Origin: Gammaproteobacteria bacterium RIFCSPHIGHO2_12_FULL_39_24
GTDB lineage: Bacteria > Pseudomonadota > Gammaproteobacteria > Coxiellales > Coxiellaceae
DNA length: 64,000 bases
Assembly: GCA_001802455.1 (NCBI GenBank)
Contig: MGXZ01000011.1
Coordinates: 1-64,000 of the forward strand
Direction of reading: 5' to 3'
In this document: in pieces, positions 1-8,389 of the stretch
Numbering within the stretch: the stretch's first letter is position 1
Layout: every line of letters starts with the position of its first letter
Position numbers and translations under genes: made by a program
Notes under the pieces: model-generated
Told to the model about the DNA's origin: nothing
Databases searched by the model: none
Seen by the model: the letters and a program-made list of their open reading frames with translations, nothing else

Positions 1-23
1 GGTTTTGTATTTTCGTTGTTCAT
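1..23 (-). CDS. Possible start of a leftward gene cut by the window edge
   Basis: An ATG on the minus strand at 23 is preceded by a good ribosome binding site (AGAGGTG, about 4 bases before the ATG). It opens a frame reading MNNENTK before the window ends. The product cannot be identified from seven residues. The upstream DNA (about 60-85) holds CCCACTTTGACGGACACC, which could be a promoter or the end of an insertion sequence. I cannot tell which. Confidence 0.3.
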
Positions 24-222
24 TTTACACCTCTGTTTTGAGAATTTTCTCTCTTAACAGGGTGTCCGTCAAAGTGGGGCTAGATCAATAAAATACGTCT
101 GCAATAAAAAAACACATGACCAGAGAACATGCACGAAATAACTTGGACATTTTCGCTTTGGCGCCACAAAACCGCTTGCCTCATCCAAAAAATCACAATA
201 AAATACTCATTGAATTGGGTAT

Positions 223-246
223 TTTTACTCAATACAGTGAGTAAAA
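223..246. promoter_or_regulatory. Perfect inverted repeat before the DUF4143 ATPase gene
   Basis: TTTTACTCA (223-231) and TGAGTAAAA (238-246) form a perfect 9-bp inverted repeat with a 6-base spacer, ending 20 bases before the ATG at 267. This is the shape of a dimeric repressor operator. The ATPase start has no visible Shine-Dalgarno, so the transcript may be short-leadered or leaderless. The regulator is unknown. Confidence 0.5.
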
Positions 247-266
247 TCATAACATATTGAATAATA

Positions 267-1439
267 ATGTATTATAGACAGCAAGAAAAAGAATTAGTGA
301 AGCGAGTCAATGCGGAGCGGCGATTTATTCAAGTATTGTCGGGTCCTCGTCAAACGGGGAAAACGACACTAGCGCACCAGGCTGCGAAAACGTTAAACAT
401 CCCCTGCCACTATGCGTCCGCCGATGTTCCGGGCATACCTGATACTGCATGGATAAAAACCGCTTGGCAAACCGCGCGAACACTATTGAAAAATACAAAT
501 AAGGTGCTGCTGATTCTCGATGAAATCCAAAAAATTGCACAATGGTCAACCGCGGTTAAAGCAGAATGGGATGCGGACACCCATCATCAGCGCAATATTC
601 ATCTTGTCATTTTAGGATCCGCACCATTATTAATTCAGCAAGGGTTAACAGAAAGTTTGGCAGGCCGTTTTGAATTAATTGCTGTGCGTCCCTGGTCATA
701 CTTAGAAATGAAAAATGCTTTTGGTTGGGATTTACAACACTATATTTATTTTGGCGGTTATCCTGGTTCCGCACCATTAATTTCCGAGCCAGAACGTTGG
801 TTATCTTACATTCGTGATTCTTTAATCGAAACCACTTTATCTCGAGACATCTTGCTGCTCAATACCATTCAAAAACCAGCATTATTACGCCGTTTATTTC
901 AGCTAGGCTGCGAATACTCAGGACAAATTTTTTCATACCAAAAAATGTTAGGGCAATTGCAAGATGTGGGTAATACCACAACGATTGCACATTATCTGCA
1001 ATTATTAAGTGGCTCAGGAATGATCTGTGGTATTGAAAAATATTATGGCAAAAAAATCATGCGGCGCTCTTCCAGCCCTAAATTACTCGCATTAAATACC
1101 GCATTAATTTCTGCAAATAATGCCATCTCATTTGAAACAGTCATCAATCAACCCGATTATTGGGGAAGATTAGTAGAATCAGCAGTGGGTGCGCATTTAA
1201 TTAATCACCCCGCATCCATCACACAACAAGTTTATTATTGGCGCGATGGCAATGATGAAGTTGATTTTGTCGTCGAAAATAATCATGAATTGTTTGCGCT
1301 GGAAATTAAAAGCGGTAAACAAAAATCAATCTCTGGATTGAAAGCATTTTCAAAAAAATTTCCAAAAGCGCGACTATTCCAAATTGGCGGCGATCATGGT
1401 GTGCCATTAGAAACATTTTTTACAGATAATATTTTTTAA
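267..1439 (+). CDS. Stand-alone AAA ATPase with DUF4143 domain
   Basis: The 390-residue protein has an N-terminal AAA_14-type ATPase domain with Walker A GPRQTGKTT near residue 26 and Walker B LLILDEIQ near residue 81. The C-terminal half is the DUF4143 region, ending in a nuclease-like stretch (VDFVVENN...ALEIKSG, about 335-352) as is typical of the family. These ATPases are common in bacterial and archaeal accessory DNA and have no settled function. A second member lies at 46250-47407 in this window. The ATG at 267 lacks a clear ribosome binding site. A perfect inverted repeat lies just upstream. The neighbour downstream is yebC in the same direction, 66 bases away. Confidence 0.88.
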   Translation: MYYRQQEKELVKRVNAERRFIQVLSGPRQTGKTTLAHQAAKTLNIPCHYASADVPGIPDTAWIKTAWQTARTLLKNTNKVLLILDEIQKIAQWSTAVKAEWDADTHHQRNIHLVILGSAPLLIQQGLTESLAGRFELIAVRPWSYLEMKNAFGWDLQHYIYFGGYPGSAPLISEPERWLSYIRDSLIETTLSRDILLLNTIQKPALLRRLFQLGCEYSGQIFSYQKMLGQLQDVGNTTTIAHYLQLLSGSGMICGIEKYYGKKIMRRSSSPKLLALNTALISANNAISFETVINQPDYWGRLVESAVGAHLINHPASITQQVYYWRDGNDEVDFVVENNHELFALEIKSGKQKSISGLKAFSKKFPKARLFQIGGDHGVPLETFFTDNIF

Positions 1440-1505
1440 TGTGAAATAGCAAAAACAGCAAAATTATCGTATATTATCCGCGATTCAATGTGTGAGGAAC
1501 CTAAC

Positions 1506-2252
1506 ATGGCCGGCCATTCCAAGTGGAAAAACATTCAACATCACAAAGGCGCACAAGATGCTAAGCGCGGAAAAATATTTACGAAACATATTCGCGAAAT
1601 TACCACCGCAGCGCGCATGGGTGGCGGTGATGAAGCTTCTAATCCACGCTTACGTTTAGCAGTTCAAAAAGCGCTCGCACAAAATATGACGCGCGATACG
1701 ATTAATCGCGCGATTAAGCGCGGCGCTGGCGGCGAAGATGATTCCAACATGATGGAGTGTATTTATGAGGGTTATGGTCCTGGTGGTGTTGCCGTCATCG
1801 TAGAATGTTTAACGGATAATAAAAATCGCACGGTCTCCGATGTGCGTCACGCGTTTACCAAATGCGGCGGCAGTTTTGGTGCAACGGGATCCGTTGCATT
1901 TTTATTTTCAAAAACAGGATTACTGCAATTTCCAAAAGGAGCTTCTGAAGAAAAAATATTTGAAACAGCGATTGAAGCCGGCGCTGATGATGTGGTCACA
2001 CAGGATGACGGTTCAATTGACGTAATAACATCAGCCGACCATTTTGAATCGGTTAAAAATGCTTTAATAGTAGCGAATTTAACTCCTGAAAAATCGGAAG
2101 TCACCATGATTGCCTCTACACAATGCAATTTAACCGATGAAACATTAGCACAAAACATGGTGAAATTGTCTGACATGCTTGAAGATTTAGACGACGTGCA
2201 AAATGTGTATTCGAATGCGGATATTTCAGAAGACATATTGAAAAAATTATAA
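1506..2252 (+). CDS. yebC: YebC/PmpR-family DNA-binding protein
   Basis: The 248-residue protein begins [14 protein letters not shown], the signature N-terminus of the YebC/TACO1 family. The ATG at 1506 is chosen over 1488 because it gives this conserved start and has GAGGA about 8 bases upstream. YebC proteins act as transcription regulators or, in recent work, as ribosome-associated factors that ease stalling. The cluster yebC-ruvC-ruvA-ruvB is widely conserved in gammaproteobacteria, and here yebC leads ruvC with one small gene between. Confidence 0.96.
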   Translation: MAGHSKWKNIQHHKGAQDAKRGKIFTKHIREITTAARMGGGDEASNPRLRLAVQKALAQNMTRDTINRAIKRGAGGEDDSNMMECIYEGYGPGGVAVIVECLTDNKNRTVSDVRHAFTKCGGSFGATGSVAFLFSKTGLLQFPKGASEEKIFETAIEAGADDVVTQDDGSIDVITSADHFESVKNALIVANLTPEKSEVTMIASTQCNLTDETLAQNMVKLSDMLEDLDDVQNVYSNADISEDILKKL

Positions 2253-2270
2253 CTGCGCAAGGAAACAGCA

Positions 2271-2510
2271 ATGGACTTACTCACTACTTTCGGTTTATTT
2301 TCTGTGATCGCAATGTTGGTTTTTTATGCGCTTGAACATCGCAGTCATTGGTTTATTTTACTATTTGCCCTCTCTTGCATTCTCGGCTCCATTTACGGAT
2401 TTCTACAAGGCGCTTGGCCTTTTGGTGTTGTGGAAATTGCATGGACAATCATTGTATTTCGCAAATGGACGCAAGAAAGAAAAAAGGCGAACAAATGGCG
2501 ATTATTCTAG
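2271..2510 (+). CDS. Small inner-membrane protein between yebC and ruvC
   Basis: The 79-residue protein has three hydrophobic segments (about 4-20, 27-46 and 49-63), a YGFLQGAWPFG motif and a basic C-terminus (RKWTQERKKANKWR). AAGGAAACAGCAATG gives a strong ribosome binding site. Short proteins with this YGFLQGAWPFG-type core occur in other proteobacteria, but I know no assigned function. Its last 16 bases overlap ruvC, which suggests translational coupling. Confidence 0.8.
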   Translation: MDLLTTFGLFSVIAMLVFYALEHRSHWFILLFALSCILGSIYGFLQGAWPFGVVEIAWTIIVFRKWTQERKKANKWRLF

Positions 2511-2980
2511 GAATTGACCCCGGCTCCATTCGCACTGGTTTTGGTATTATCCAAAGCGAAAAACAAAATCTCATTCACATCACGCACGGCACGATTCATG
2601 CAAAAGGCGACAGTATTGCAGCGCGCTTGTATTTTATTTATGAAGCATTAAACAAAATTCTCGCTTTACATAAACCTGACGAAGCAGCGATTGAAGAAAT
2701 ATTTATGCAAGTGAATGTGCAATCCGCTTTAAAATTAGGGCAAGCACGCGGTGCAGCATTGATTGCAATTGCGCGTCATGCTATACTAGTACATGAGTAC
2801 AGCCCGCGCGTCATTAAAAAAACCGCGGTCGGTTATGGTGCTGCATCGAAAGAACAAATTCAATTTATGATGCGCACGCAATTAAAACTATCCGTCAATC
2901 CACAAGCGGATGCCGCAGATGCTTTAGCCATTGCGATTTGTCATGCGCAGCATCAAACCATTACTCAATTGATAGGTTGA
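2495..2980 (+). CDS. ruvC: Holliday junction endonuclease RuvC
   Basis: The 161-residue protein opens MAIILGIDPGSIRTGFG, with the first catalytic Asp at residue 8. AIEEIF supplies the catalytic Glu, and PQADAADALAIAICH the C-terminal acidic pair. RuvC resolves Holliday junctions after RuvAB branch migration. The ATG at 2495 is chosen because the conserved domain begins there. Longer in-frame starts would run through the upstream membrane gene. ruvA normally follows closely, but here it is about 3.1 kb away, past a toxin-antitoxin block. Confidence 0.96.
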   Translation: MAIILGIDPGSIRTGFGIIQSEKQNLIHITHGTIHAKGDSIAARLYFIYEALNKILALHKPDEAAIEEIFMQVNVQSALKLGQARGAALIAIARHAILVHEYSPRVIKKTAVGYGAASKEQIQFMMRTQLKLSVNPQADAADALAIAICHAQHQTITQLIG

Positions 2981-3644
2981 GCAAAAAAATGGTTTCTTTT
3001 TTTAAATGCTGCTTTACCCATTGTTTTTGCTTTTCATCTAATAATTCGCCAATCCCTGACAAAACACCGCGATCACTTTTTTTCTCAATCAGCGCAATAC
3101 ATTTTAAAACAGCATGTTTATAAGTGTTGTTTGTGCGATTTTCAACAATCGTTTTATTTATCGGCCACTGATTTTTTAAAAAAAACCATGCATCATAAAT
3201 ATCACGATTGGTTTTTCCTTCGCGCTCAATCAACGCAACCAATTTATTAGCAAATATATCGTCTTTATTCATGACTAACAAAGGCACACCCAAATAATTT
3301 TCACCGTGATAACGCGAACCCAATTTTCGCTTTGAAATTTCTATTTTAATATTATGTAATTCATGCTGATAGGATAATAAAAAAAACAAAGTGTAGCGTT
3401 TATCATAAGACTCTTTTATCGTTCCATAATTTTTAATAATTTTTTTTATTTTTTCAAAAATATCCGCTGCAGCATTTTCATCCAATAAATCGAAATCCAA
3501 ATCCACCGAAAAACGGCCAAGACCGTAACACAAATAGGCAGCGGTACCGCCTTTAAACCCCAATTTCGTGCCCAATGAAATATCACTATAAATGTCTTTT
3601 AATATTTGCAGCAATATATTTCTGTGTAATGACATATTAAGCAT
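2961..3644 (-). CDS. AbiEii-type nucleotidyltransferase toxin (type IV toxin-antitoxin)
   Basis: The 227-residue protein has the AbiEii/AbiGii nucleotidyltransferase pattern: GGTAAYL...GR near 32-44, DLDFD at 48-52, and the C-terminal NKLVALIER (133-141) plus RDIYD (147-151) motifs. Characterised relatives transfer nucleotides to tRNA acceptor ends and stop growth. The stop overlaps the convergent ruvC end by 20 bases. The start overlaps the antitoxin gene by 8 bases, the usual antitoxin-toxin coupling. The family assignment is firm; the target is inferred from relatives. Confidence 0.9.
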   Translation of the reverse strand: MLNMSLHRNILLQILKDIYSDISLGTKLGFKGGTAAYLCYGLGRFSVDLDFDLLDENAAADIFEKIKKIIKNYGTIKESYDKRYTLFFLLSYQHELHNIKIEISKRKLGSRYHGENYLGVPLLVMNKDDIFANKLVALIEREGKTNRDIYDAWFFLKNQWPINKTIVENRTNNTYKHAVLKCIALIEKKSDRGVLSGIGELLDEKQKQWVKQHLKKETIFLLNLSIE

Positions 3645-4215
3645 TTTTATTTTCCCGATAATATTTATTTAATCTTTTTTCCATTTTTTTATTTTCATAT
3701 AAATGAATCCGCTCAAAACATTTATCCCAATCTATCCTGTTAAGATGATCAAAATAATAATCTTTATGAAGGTAAATGGTATCTAAAAATGCGCGCTCTT
3801 TGTCTGCCATAAAATAATAATCACGCCGATAGACTCCGCTGTTGTTTGTTAAAACAGATGATTTTATTTTTTTAAATGCAATTTTTTTTTCATCACATTT
3901 CAATTCACGCGTTAAATAAGAGGCGACAAAAATTGGTTGGTAAGCTTGAAAAATCACTCCTTCTTGTGCCAATACTGTTTCAAAACTAATATAAGCCGGC
4001 GTATAAATTCTTATCGCCAATTCAAATGAATGATAATTTTTATCTTTAGCGTATAAACCTTTTCGAATCGCATACAATGCACCCGTTTTCACATAATAAT
4101 GAATTTTTGCAGCCAATGTATTTTCATGCGAGATACCCAGTAATAGCGCTAATTCGGTGAACGTAAAAACCGATTGGGGTGAACGCAAAATAGTATGAAT
4201 GCCTGTATTACTCAT
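3637..4215 (-). CDS. AbiEi-type antitoxin and transcription regulator
   Basis: The 192-residue protein begins with a winged-helix-like segment (FTFTELALLLGISHENTLAAKIHYYVKTG, broken here into family motifs around 17-45, followed by IRKGLYA), as in AbiEi antitoxins. The body (FETVLAQEGVIFQAY, ADKERAFLDTIYL) matches the family. AbiEi proteins repress their own operon and counter AbiEii without binding it. A perfect 10-bp inverted repeat lies immediately upstream and is the probable operator. The toxin gene follows with an 8-base overlap. Confidence 0.88.
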   Translation of the reverse strand: MSNTGIHTILRSPQSVFTFTELALLLGISHENTLAAKIHYYVKTGALYAIRKGLYAKDKNYHSFELAIRIYTPAYISFETVLAQEGVIFQAYQPIFVASYLTRELKCDEKKIAFKKIKSSVLTNNSGVYRRDYYFMADKERAFLDTIYLHKDYYFDHLNRIDWDKCFERIHLYENKKMEKRLNKYYRENKNA

Positions 4216-4223
4216 AATTTATC

Positions 4224-4252
4224 CTAAACATGATAAATATTGTCATGTTTAG
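4224..4252. promoter_or_regulatory. Perfect inverted repeat, probable AbiEi operator
   Basis: CTAAACATGA (4224-4233) and TCATGTTTAG (4243-4252) form a perfect 10-bp inverted repeat with a 9-base AT-rich spacer, 9 bases upstream of the abiEi start codon. AbiEi antitoxins are known to bind inverted repeats in their own promoter. Direct binding here is inferred from position and symmetry. Confidence 0.65.
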
Positions 4253-4307
4253 TTCAAATTATAGCATATTACGCAACAAAATCGAGTAGATTAAGCTTAA
4301 AACAACG

Positions 4308-4343
4308 ATGCCAGGAAAGCCTTCTGGCCTTCTGATAGATACC
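4308..4343. repeat. Imperfect direct repeat flanking the VapBC cassette, copy 1
   Basis: This 36-base segment (core TTCTGGCCTTC) matches 28 of 36 bases of a second copy at 5067-5102. The pair brackets the Phd/VapC cassette at 4344-4992, in the same orientation. It may mark the edges of a mobile cassette or be two copies of a dispersed intergenic repeat. Confidence 0.5.
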
Positions 4344-4766
4344 CTAAACTTTTTTGACCGCAATAAACCCCGCTTTCGCATACTGCTGTATGTTTGTATC
4401 ACGCGTCACCACTGTAAGTGATTTTATTCTTGCTGTTGAGACAATCATACGATCTGCTGGATCTGCATTTAATCCACCGGGCAGCAAGGTGCTTTCAATC
4501 GCGATTTTCGGCAACAATGGGATAAGTTCAACGCCAGGTTGTGATAATGCTTGATCAATCCAATCATGAATGGATGTGCGCAATAATATTCTTTTTTTCG
4601 CAACCAATGTTGCTATTTCCCAAACAGAAATTGCAGAAATAAATAATTCACCATTTTTTGCGGCACCATCAATATCACGCACAACACCAGGCTTTAATTC
4701 AGCGGAACCGTTATTCAACCAAATCCAAACGTGCGTATCTAATAACAATCCCGATGTGTTACTCAT
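4344..4766 (-). CDS. vapC: VapC-like PIN-domain toxin
   Basis: The 140-residue PIN protein carries the acidic metal-binding residues in order: LLLDTHVW (D10), SVWEIATL (E50), ADPADRMIVSTA (D105) and VTRD (D123). PIN toxins of this type cut RNA, often tRNA. The ATG at 4766 is preferred over the in-frame ATG at 4784: GGGAGG lies just before it and it overlaps the antitoxin stop by 8 bases, as is usual for such pairs. The target RNA is unknown. Confidence 0.88.
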   Translation of the reverse strand: MSNTSGLLLDTHVWIWLNNGSAELKPGVVRDIDGAAKNGELFISAISVWEIATLVAKKRILLRTSIHDWIDQALSQPGVELIPLLPKIAIESTLLPGGLNADPADRMIVSTARIKSLTVVTRDTNIQQYAKAGFIAVKKV

Positions 4767-4992
4767 CCGCCTCCCATTCTTCACCCGTGCCGCTCACAAT
4801 GTCGCACTTAATCACAACACTATTTTTCATGCAGCCATATAAAGAAAATTTTTTATTTTCAATAGGAACCAATCTCGCCACCGCTTTTCCGTGCTTAGTG
4901 ATGATCAACTGGACGTGTCGCTTTTCCACTTCATCCAGCAAATTCAAACACTTTGCTTTAAAGGCACCCGCCCCAATTTGCGCTGTTTTCAT
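4759..4992 (-). CDS. Phd/YefM-family antitoxin
   Basis: The 77-residue protein has the Phd/YefM fold signature: an N-terminal strand-helix (MKTAQIGAGAFKAKCLNLLDEV), then ITKHGKAVARLVPI. The short C-terminal tail (ending GTGEEWEADE) is the likely toxin-binding part. Its ribosome binding site is GAGGTGAG just before the ATG. Two copies of TATGACTATAGT lie directly upstream and are the probable operator. It is paired with the PIN toxin at 4344-4766. Confidence 0.87.
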   Translation of the reverse strand: MKTAQIGAGAFKAKCLNLLDEVEKRHVQLIITKHGKAVARLVPIENKKFSLYGCMKNSVVIKCDIVSGTGEEWEADE

Positions 4993-5002
4993 CTCTCACC
5001 TC

Positions 5003-5026
5003 ACTATAGTCATATAACTATAGTCA
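5003..5026 (-). promoter_or_regulatory. Twin 12-bp repeats, probable antitoxin operator and promoter
   Basis: On the minus strand TATGACTATAGT occurs twice with a 14-base period. Each copy holds the 8-base palindrome ACTATAGT (plus-strand 5003-5010 and 5017-5024). The nearer TATAGT is also a plausible -10 hexamer, 11 bases before the antitoxin start. Repeated palindromes overlapping the promoter are the usual autoregulatory site for Phd/YefM-type pairs. Confidence 0.6.
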
Positions 5027-5066
5027 TAATAGACTATTTTAGCAAACAATTCCAACAAGAATAGCA

Positions 5067-5102
5067 ATGCAAGGCAAACTTTCTGGCCTTCCGAGAGACA
5101 CT
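5067..5102. repeat. Imperfect direct repeat flanking the VapBC cassette, copy 2
   Basis: This is the second copy of the 36-base repeat described at 4308-4343, sharing the core TTCTGGCCTTC. It lies upstream of the antitoxin promoter and just past the end of the nucleoside phosphorylase-like gene. Confidence 0.5.
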
Positions 5103-5132
5103 TTGTTTTTATTAATCACATATCCTTTAATT

Positions 5133-5966
5133 TCATTGATAATTTTTAATTAATACTTCCGACGCAAGCTTTTCAACATAAAATTCCACAATATTGCCTG
5201 TCAGTGCCAGCGGATTGAATTGGTTTGTGTGTTTTGAAGAAAGCATCACCGACAGCGTGCTATCCCAATTATTCCCCGCTTCGCCTGTCACATCAGAAAT
5301 AACGCCGCACTCAATTGTTTTGATTTTTTTATTTTCGTGATTGTGTATTGACGCTGCAAATAAATGTGACGAATCTAAATTAATAATATCGCATCCTGAT
5401 TTTCTGGATGAGATTAATAACGCATCCTCTTCACGGTAAATGGCATCACCGGTCATTGCGCGTACTGATTTAATATTATTAAGCGTAGTATTTTTTGCGA
5501 GTGATAATATATGAGATTGCAAATCAGAATCAGAATTGACGATAAAATCTTTTGTGTAATGCGGCGTTGTCCCATCAAATACACAAGCGCTTTCAACTAA
5601 ATAATAATCTCCCATTTTTAATTCTTTTGTTCCCAAACCACCAGCAAGACCATAAGCAAGAATATAATCGAAATCGAAATACGCTAATTCTTCAATGGTG
5701 GAGGCAGATACGGGTCCACCATAAACATGAAACAAGGACAAAAATTCAATATTTTTATACGAGCACATTTTGACGCTATCGGGTGACACGTGTATGAAAT
5801 ACTGATCTTGAGTTGAGATCGGATTATATTTTTGTAAAATAGAAGGTGGCGGACAATAGCCAATCAAAGCGATTTTCATTTTTCCAAACGTATTTTTTTT
5901 AAAACGCTCCCCTACTAATTTTGCTGGAGTGAGGTGGGGTTCTGTTTTTGAAATAGTGATTGCCAT
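5133..5966 (-). CDS. Nucleoside phosphorylase-like protein
   Basis: The protein (277 residues from the ATG at 5966) looks like the PNP/UDP phosphorylase superfamily: KMKIALIGYCPP near 29-40, a glycine-rich ILAYGLAGGLG strand-turn, GDYYLVESACVFDGTTPHY, an ALTGN-type end and a late ECGVISDVTGEAG segment. The substrate cannot be read from sequence. A later start at 5879 (MKIALIGY) is also possible, because GGAAA precedes it. It lies divergent from ruvA in the block that separates ruvC from ruvA. No partner gene for nucleoside use is visible nearby. Confidence 0.65.
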   Translation of the reverse strand: MAITISKTEPHLTPAKLVGERFKKNTFGKMKIALIGYCPPPSILQKYNPISTQDQYFIHVSPDSVKMCSYKNIEFLSLFHVYGGPVSASTIEELAYFDFDYILAYGLAGGLGTKELKMGDYYLVESACVFDGTTPHYTKDFIVNSDSDLQSHILSLAKNTTLNNIKSVRAMTGDAIYREEDALLISSRKSGCDIINLDSSHLFAASIHNHENKKIKTIECGVISDVTGEAGNNWDSTLSVMLSSKHTNQFNPLALTGNIVEFYVEKLASEVLIKNYQ

Positions 5967-6070
5967 TTTAAATATCCATTGCCTAATTGATAACCGCATA
6001 CAATTTATTTTGGATTTGTATGATTGACGAAAATTACAGTAAAATAAGAAACTCATTCAAGGACTTTTAT

Positions 6071-6649
6071 ATGATCACCCACCTCTCAGGATTATTACTC
6101 GACAAAAAACCGCCTTTATTGACGATCGACGTCAACGGAATAGGATATGAAGTTCACGCGCCCATGAGCACGTTTTATCAATTACCCGATGTCGGCAATA
6201 AAATTACCCTGCTCACGCATTTTGTGGTACGCGAAGATGCGCAGTTGTTATTTGGATTTCAGTCAGAACAGGAACGAAAATTATTTCGCGCGTTAATTAA
6301 AGTCAATGGTGTTGGCCCTAAACTAGCATTAACGATTTTATCCGGTATTGAAACGGATGATTTTGTTGCGTGTATTCACGCACAAGATGATGCACGCTTA
6401 ACCACGATCCCTGGCATTGGTAAAAAAACCGCGGAAAGACTAGTCATTGAAATGCGTGATGCGTTATCGCAGTGGCATGTCGTAAAACTGGTTGATCCGA
6501 ATCAAGCGATACAAGATGCGATCAGTGCGCTCACAGCTCTCGGTTATAAACCACAAGAAGCCAAGCAAGCGATCACCAAAATCTATCAACCCGCACACAA
6601 TGATGAACAACTGATTCGCTTGGCATTGCAACACATGCTTCGCAAATAA
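6071..6649 (+). CDS. ruvA: Holliday junction branch migration protein RuvA
   Basis: The 192-residue protein begins MITHLSGLLLDKKPPLL, the OB-fold domain. The helix-hairpin-helix motifs follow (VNGVGPKLALTIL and IPGIGKKTAERLVIEM), and then a C-terminal UBA-like domain that contacts RuvB. It binds four-way junctions and loads RuvB. The ATG at 6071 has AAGGA 9 bases upstream; the longer reading from 5987 would add a non-conserved 28 residues. ruvB follows 16 bases later. Confidence 0.97.
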   Translation: MITHLSGLLLDKKPPLLTIDVNGIGYEVHAPMSTFYQLPDVGNKITLLTHFVVREDAQLLFGFQSEQERKLFRALIKVNGVGPKLALTILSGIETDDFVACIHAQDDARLTTIPGIGKKTAERLVIEMRDALSQWHVVKLVDPNQAIQDAISALTALGYKPQEAKQAITKIYQPAHNDEQLIRLALQHMLRK

Positions 6650-6665
6650 TACTTAAGGATAAGCA

Positions 6666-7673
6666 ATGATTGAAGAACGCGTGATCGATGCAGAAACAAT
6701 TTCAGATACAGAAATACTTGTCGAGCAATCCATTCGCCCAAAAAAATTAGTAGAGTATACGGGGCAGTTGGCTGTACGAGAGCAAATGGCATTATTTATT
6801 ACGGCAGCAAAGCAGCGTCGTGAAGCGCTCGATCATGTTTTAATTTTTGGACCGCCCGGTTTAGGAAAAACAACCCTGGCGCATATTATTGCGAATGAAT
6901 TGGGATCGAATTTAAAACAAACCTCTGCGCCCGTGTTAGAAAAAAAAGGTGACCTTGCTGCATTATTAACAAACTTAGAAGAACACGATGTTTTATTTAT
7001 CGATGAAATTCATCGCTTAAATCCTGCTATTGAAGAAATCTTATATCCAGCACTCGAGGATTTTCAGTTGGATTTAATAACAGGCGAAGGTGTAGGTGCG
7101 CGTTCCATTAAAATTACTTTACCCCCTTTCACTTTAGTGGGTGCGACAACACGTGCAGGATTATTAACGTCTCCGTTGCGCGATCGCTTTGGTATTGTGC
7201 AACGTTTAGAGTTTTATAAAATTGAAGAATTAAAACAAATTATTTTACGTGCAGCAAAAATTTTAAAAACAGAAATTGATATTCAGGGTGCTGAAGAAAT
7301 GGCAAAACGTTCACGCGGCACACCACGCATTGCGAATAGATTATTACGACGCGTGCGTGATTATGCGCAAGTGCATGCCAATGGCAACATCACACAAAAT
7401 ACCGCAAAATCCGCATTAAATATGTTGCATGTCGATACACGTGGATTGGATGTGATGGATCGAAAATATTTGACTGCTTTAATTCAGCATTTTGATGGCG
7501 GACCTGCCGGCATTGAAAGTATTGCTGCTTCGATTGCTGAAGAGCGCGGCACCATTGAAGATGTGATTGAACCTTTTTTAATTCAAGAAGGGTTTGTCAA
7601 ACGTACAGCGCGCGGCAGACAGGCGGCGGATTTAGCCTATTCGCATTTAGGTCTTGAAAAAGCACTCAAATAA
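6666..7673 (+). CDS. ruvB: Holliday junction helicase motor RuvB
   Basis: The 335-residue AAA+ ATPase has Walker [12 protein letters not shown] near 60-70, Walker [11 protein letters not shown] near 108-117, sensor GATTRAGLL and a C-terminal winged helix ([15 protein letters not shown]). With RuvA it drives branch migration. AAGGATAAGC gives the ribosome binding site. It is the last gene of the ruv group; tolQ follows after 38 bases. Confidence 0.98.
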   Translation: MIEERVIDAETISDTEILVEQSIRPKKLVEYTGQLAVREQMALFITAAKQRREALDHVLIFGPPGLGKTTLAHIIANELGSNLKQTSAPVLEKKGDLAALLTNLEEHDVLFIDEIHRLNPAIEEILYPALEDFQLDLITGEGVGARSIKITLPPFTLVGATTRAGLLTSPLRDRFGIVQRLEFYKIEELKQIILRAAKILKTEIDIQGAEEMAKRSRGTPRIANRLLRRVRDYAQVHANGNITQNTAKSALNMLHVDTRGLDVMDRKYLTALIQHFDGGPAGIESIAASIAEERGTIEDVIEPFLIQEGFVKRTARGRQAADLAYSHLGLEKALK

Positions 7674-7711
7674 AGCAGAATATAAATAGTTTACGCGCGG
7701 AGCAATGCAAT

Positions 7712-8386
7712 ATGACCACCAACCCGTCTTTTTTTGATTTTATTCTCAACGCCAGCTTTATTGTGAAATGCGTGATATTAATTTTATTTTTTGCATCAGT
7801 TGCTTCCTGGGCGATTATTCTTGAACGTATTCGTTTTTATAAACGCCAATGGGTCAATATTAAAAAATTTGAATCTCGTTTTTGGTCTGGCATTGCCATG
7901 AATGATTTATATCGCGAAGTAACACAAGAAACAGAGAATGACGCTAGCTTAGTCAGAGTATTTTCAGCAGGTTTTCAAGAGTTTTCAAAATTAAAAGAAG
8001 TGGGTAATCAAAATCAAGATGCGGTGATGGATGGCACACAACGCGCGATGCAAATTGCAGAAAGCGATATGATTGATCAACTCGAACAACCATTAACGTT
8101 GTTATCCACGATCGGATCAATGAGTCCGTATGTTGGCTTGTTTGGCACAGTGTGGGGAATCATGACTGCTTTTCAAGCGCTCGGTACAATGCAACAAGCG
8201 TCCATCGCGGCTGTCGCCCCCGGCATTTCAGAAGCGCTCATCACCACTGCGTTAGGTTTATTTGCTGCTATCCCTGCTTCAATTGCCTACAATCGTTTTA
8301 CACAACAAGTCACGCGACTGCAAAATAGAACGGACATGTTTTCAGCAGAATTAACGAATATTTTGCAAAGAGCAAGTGGGAAGTAA
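7712..8386 (+). CDS. tolQ: TolQ, inner-membrane proton channel subunit
   Basis: The 224-residue MotA/ExbB-family protein has a first membrane segment near 15-35 and a second and third pair near 130-195. The conserved STIGSMSPYVGLFGTVWGIM and AITTALGLFAAIPA-type motifs (here LITTALGLFAAIPASI) line the proton path. It works with TolR in the Tol-Pal envelope machine. GGAG lies before the ATG. tolR follows 3 bases later. ybgC, often found upstream, is missing. Confidence 0.95.
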   Translation: MTTNPSFFDFILNASFIVKCVILILFFASVASWAIILERIRFYKRQWVNIKKFESRFWSGIAMNDLYREVTQETENDASLVRVFSAGFQEFSKLKEVGNQNQDAVMDGTQRAMQIAESDMIDQLEQPLTLLSTIGSMSPYVGLFGTVWGIMTAFQALGTMQQASIAAVAPGISEALITTALGLFAAIPASIAYNRFTQQVTRLQNRTDMFSAELTNILQRASGK

Positions 8387-8389
8387 TCT

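Noticed and set aside
1847-2284. 145-codon minus-strand ORF over yebC
   Set aside because: yebC is certain on the other strand; this is a shadow frame.
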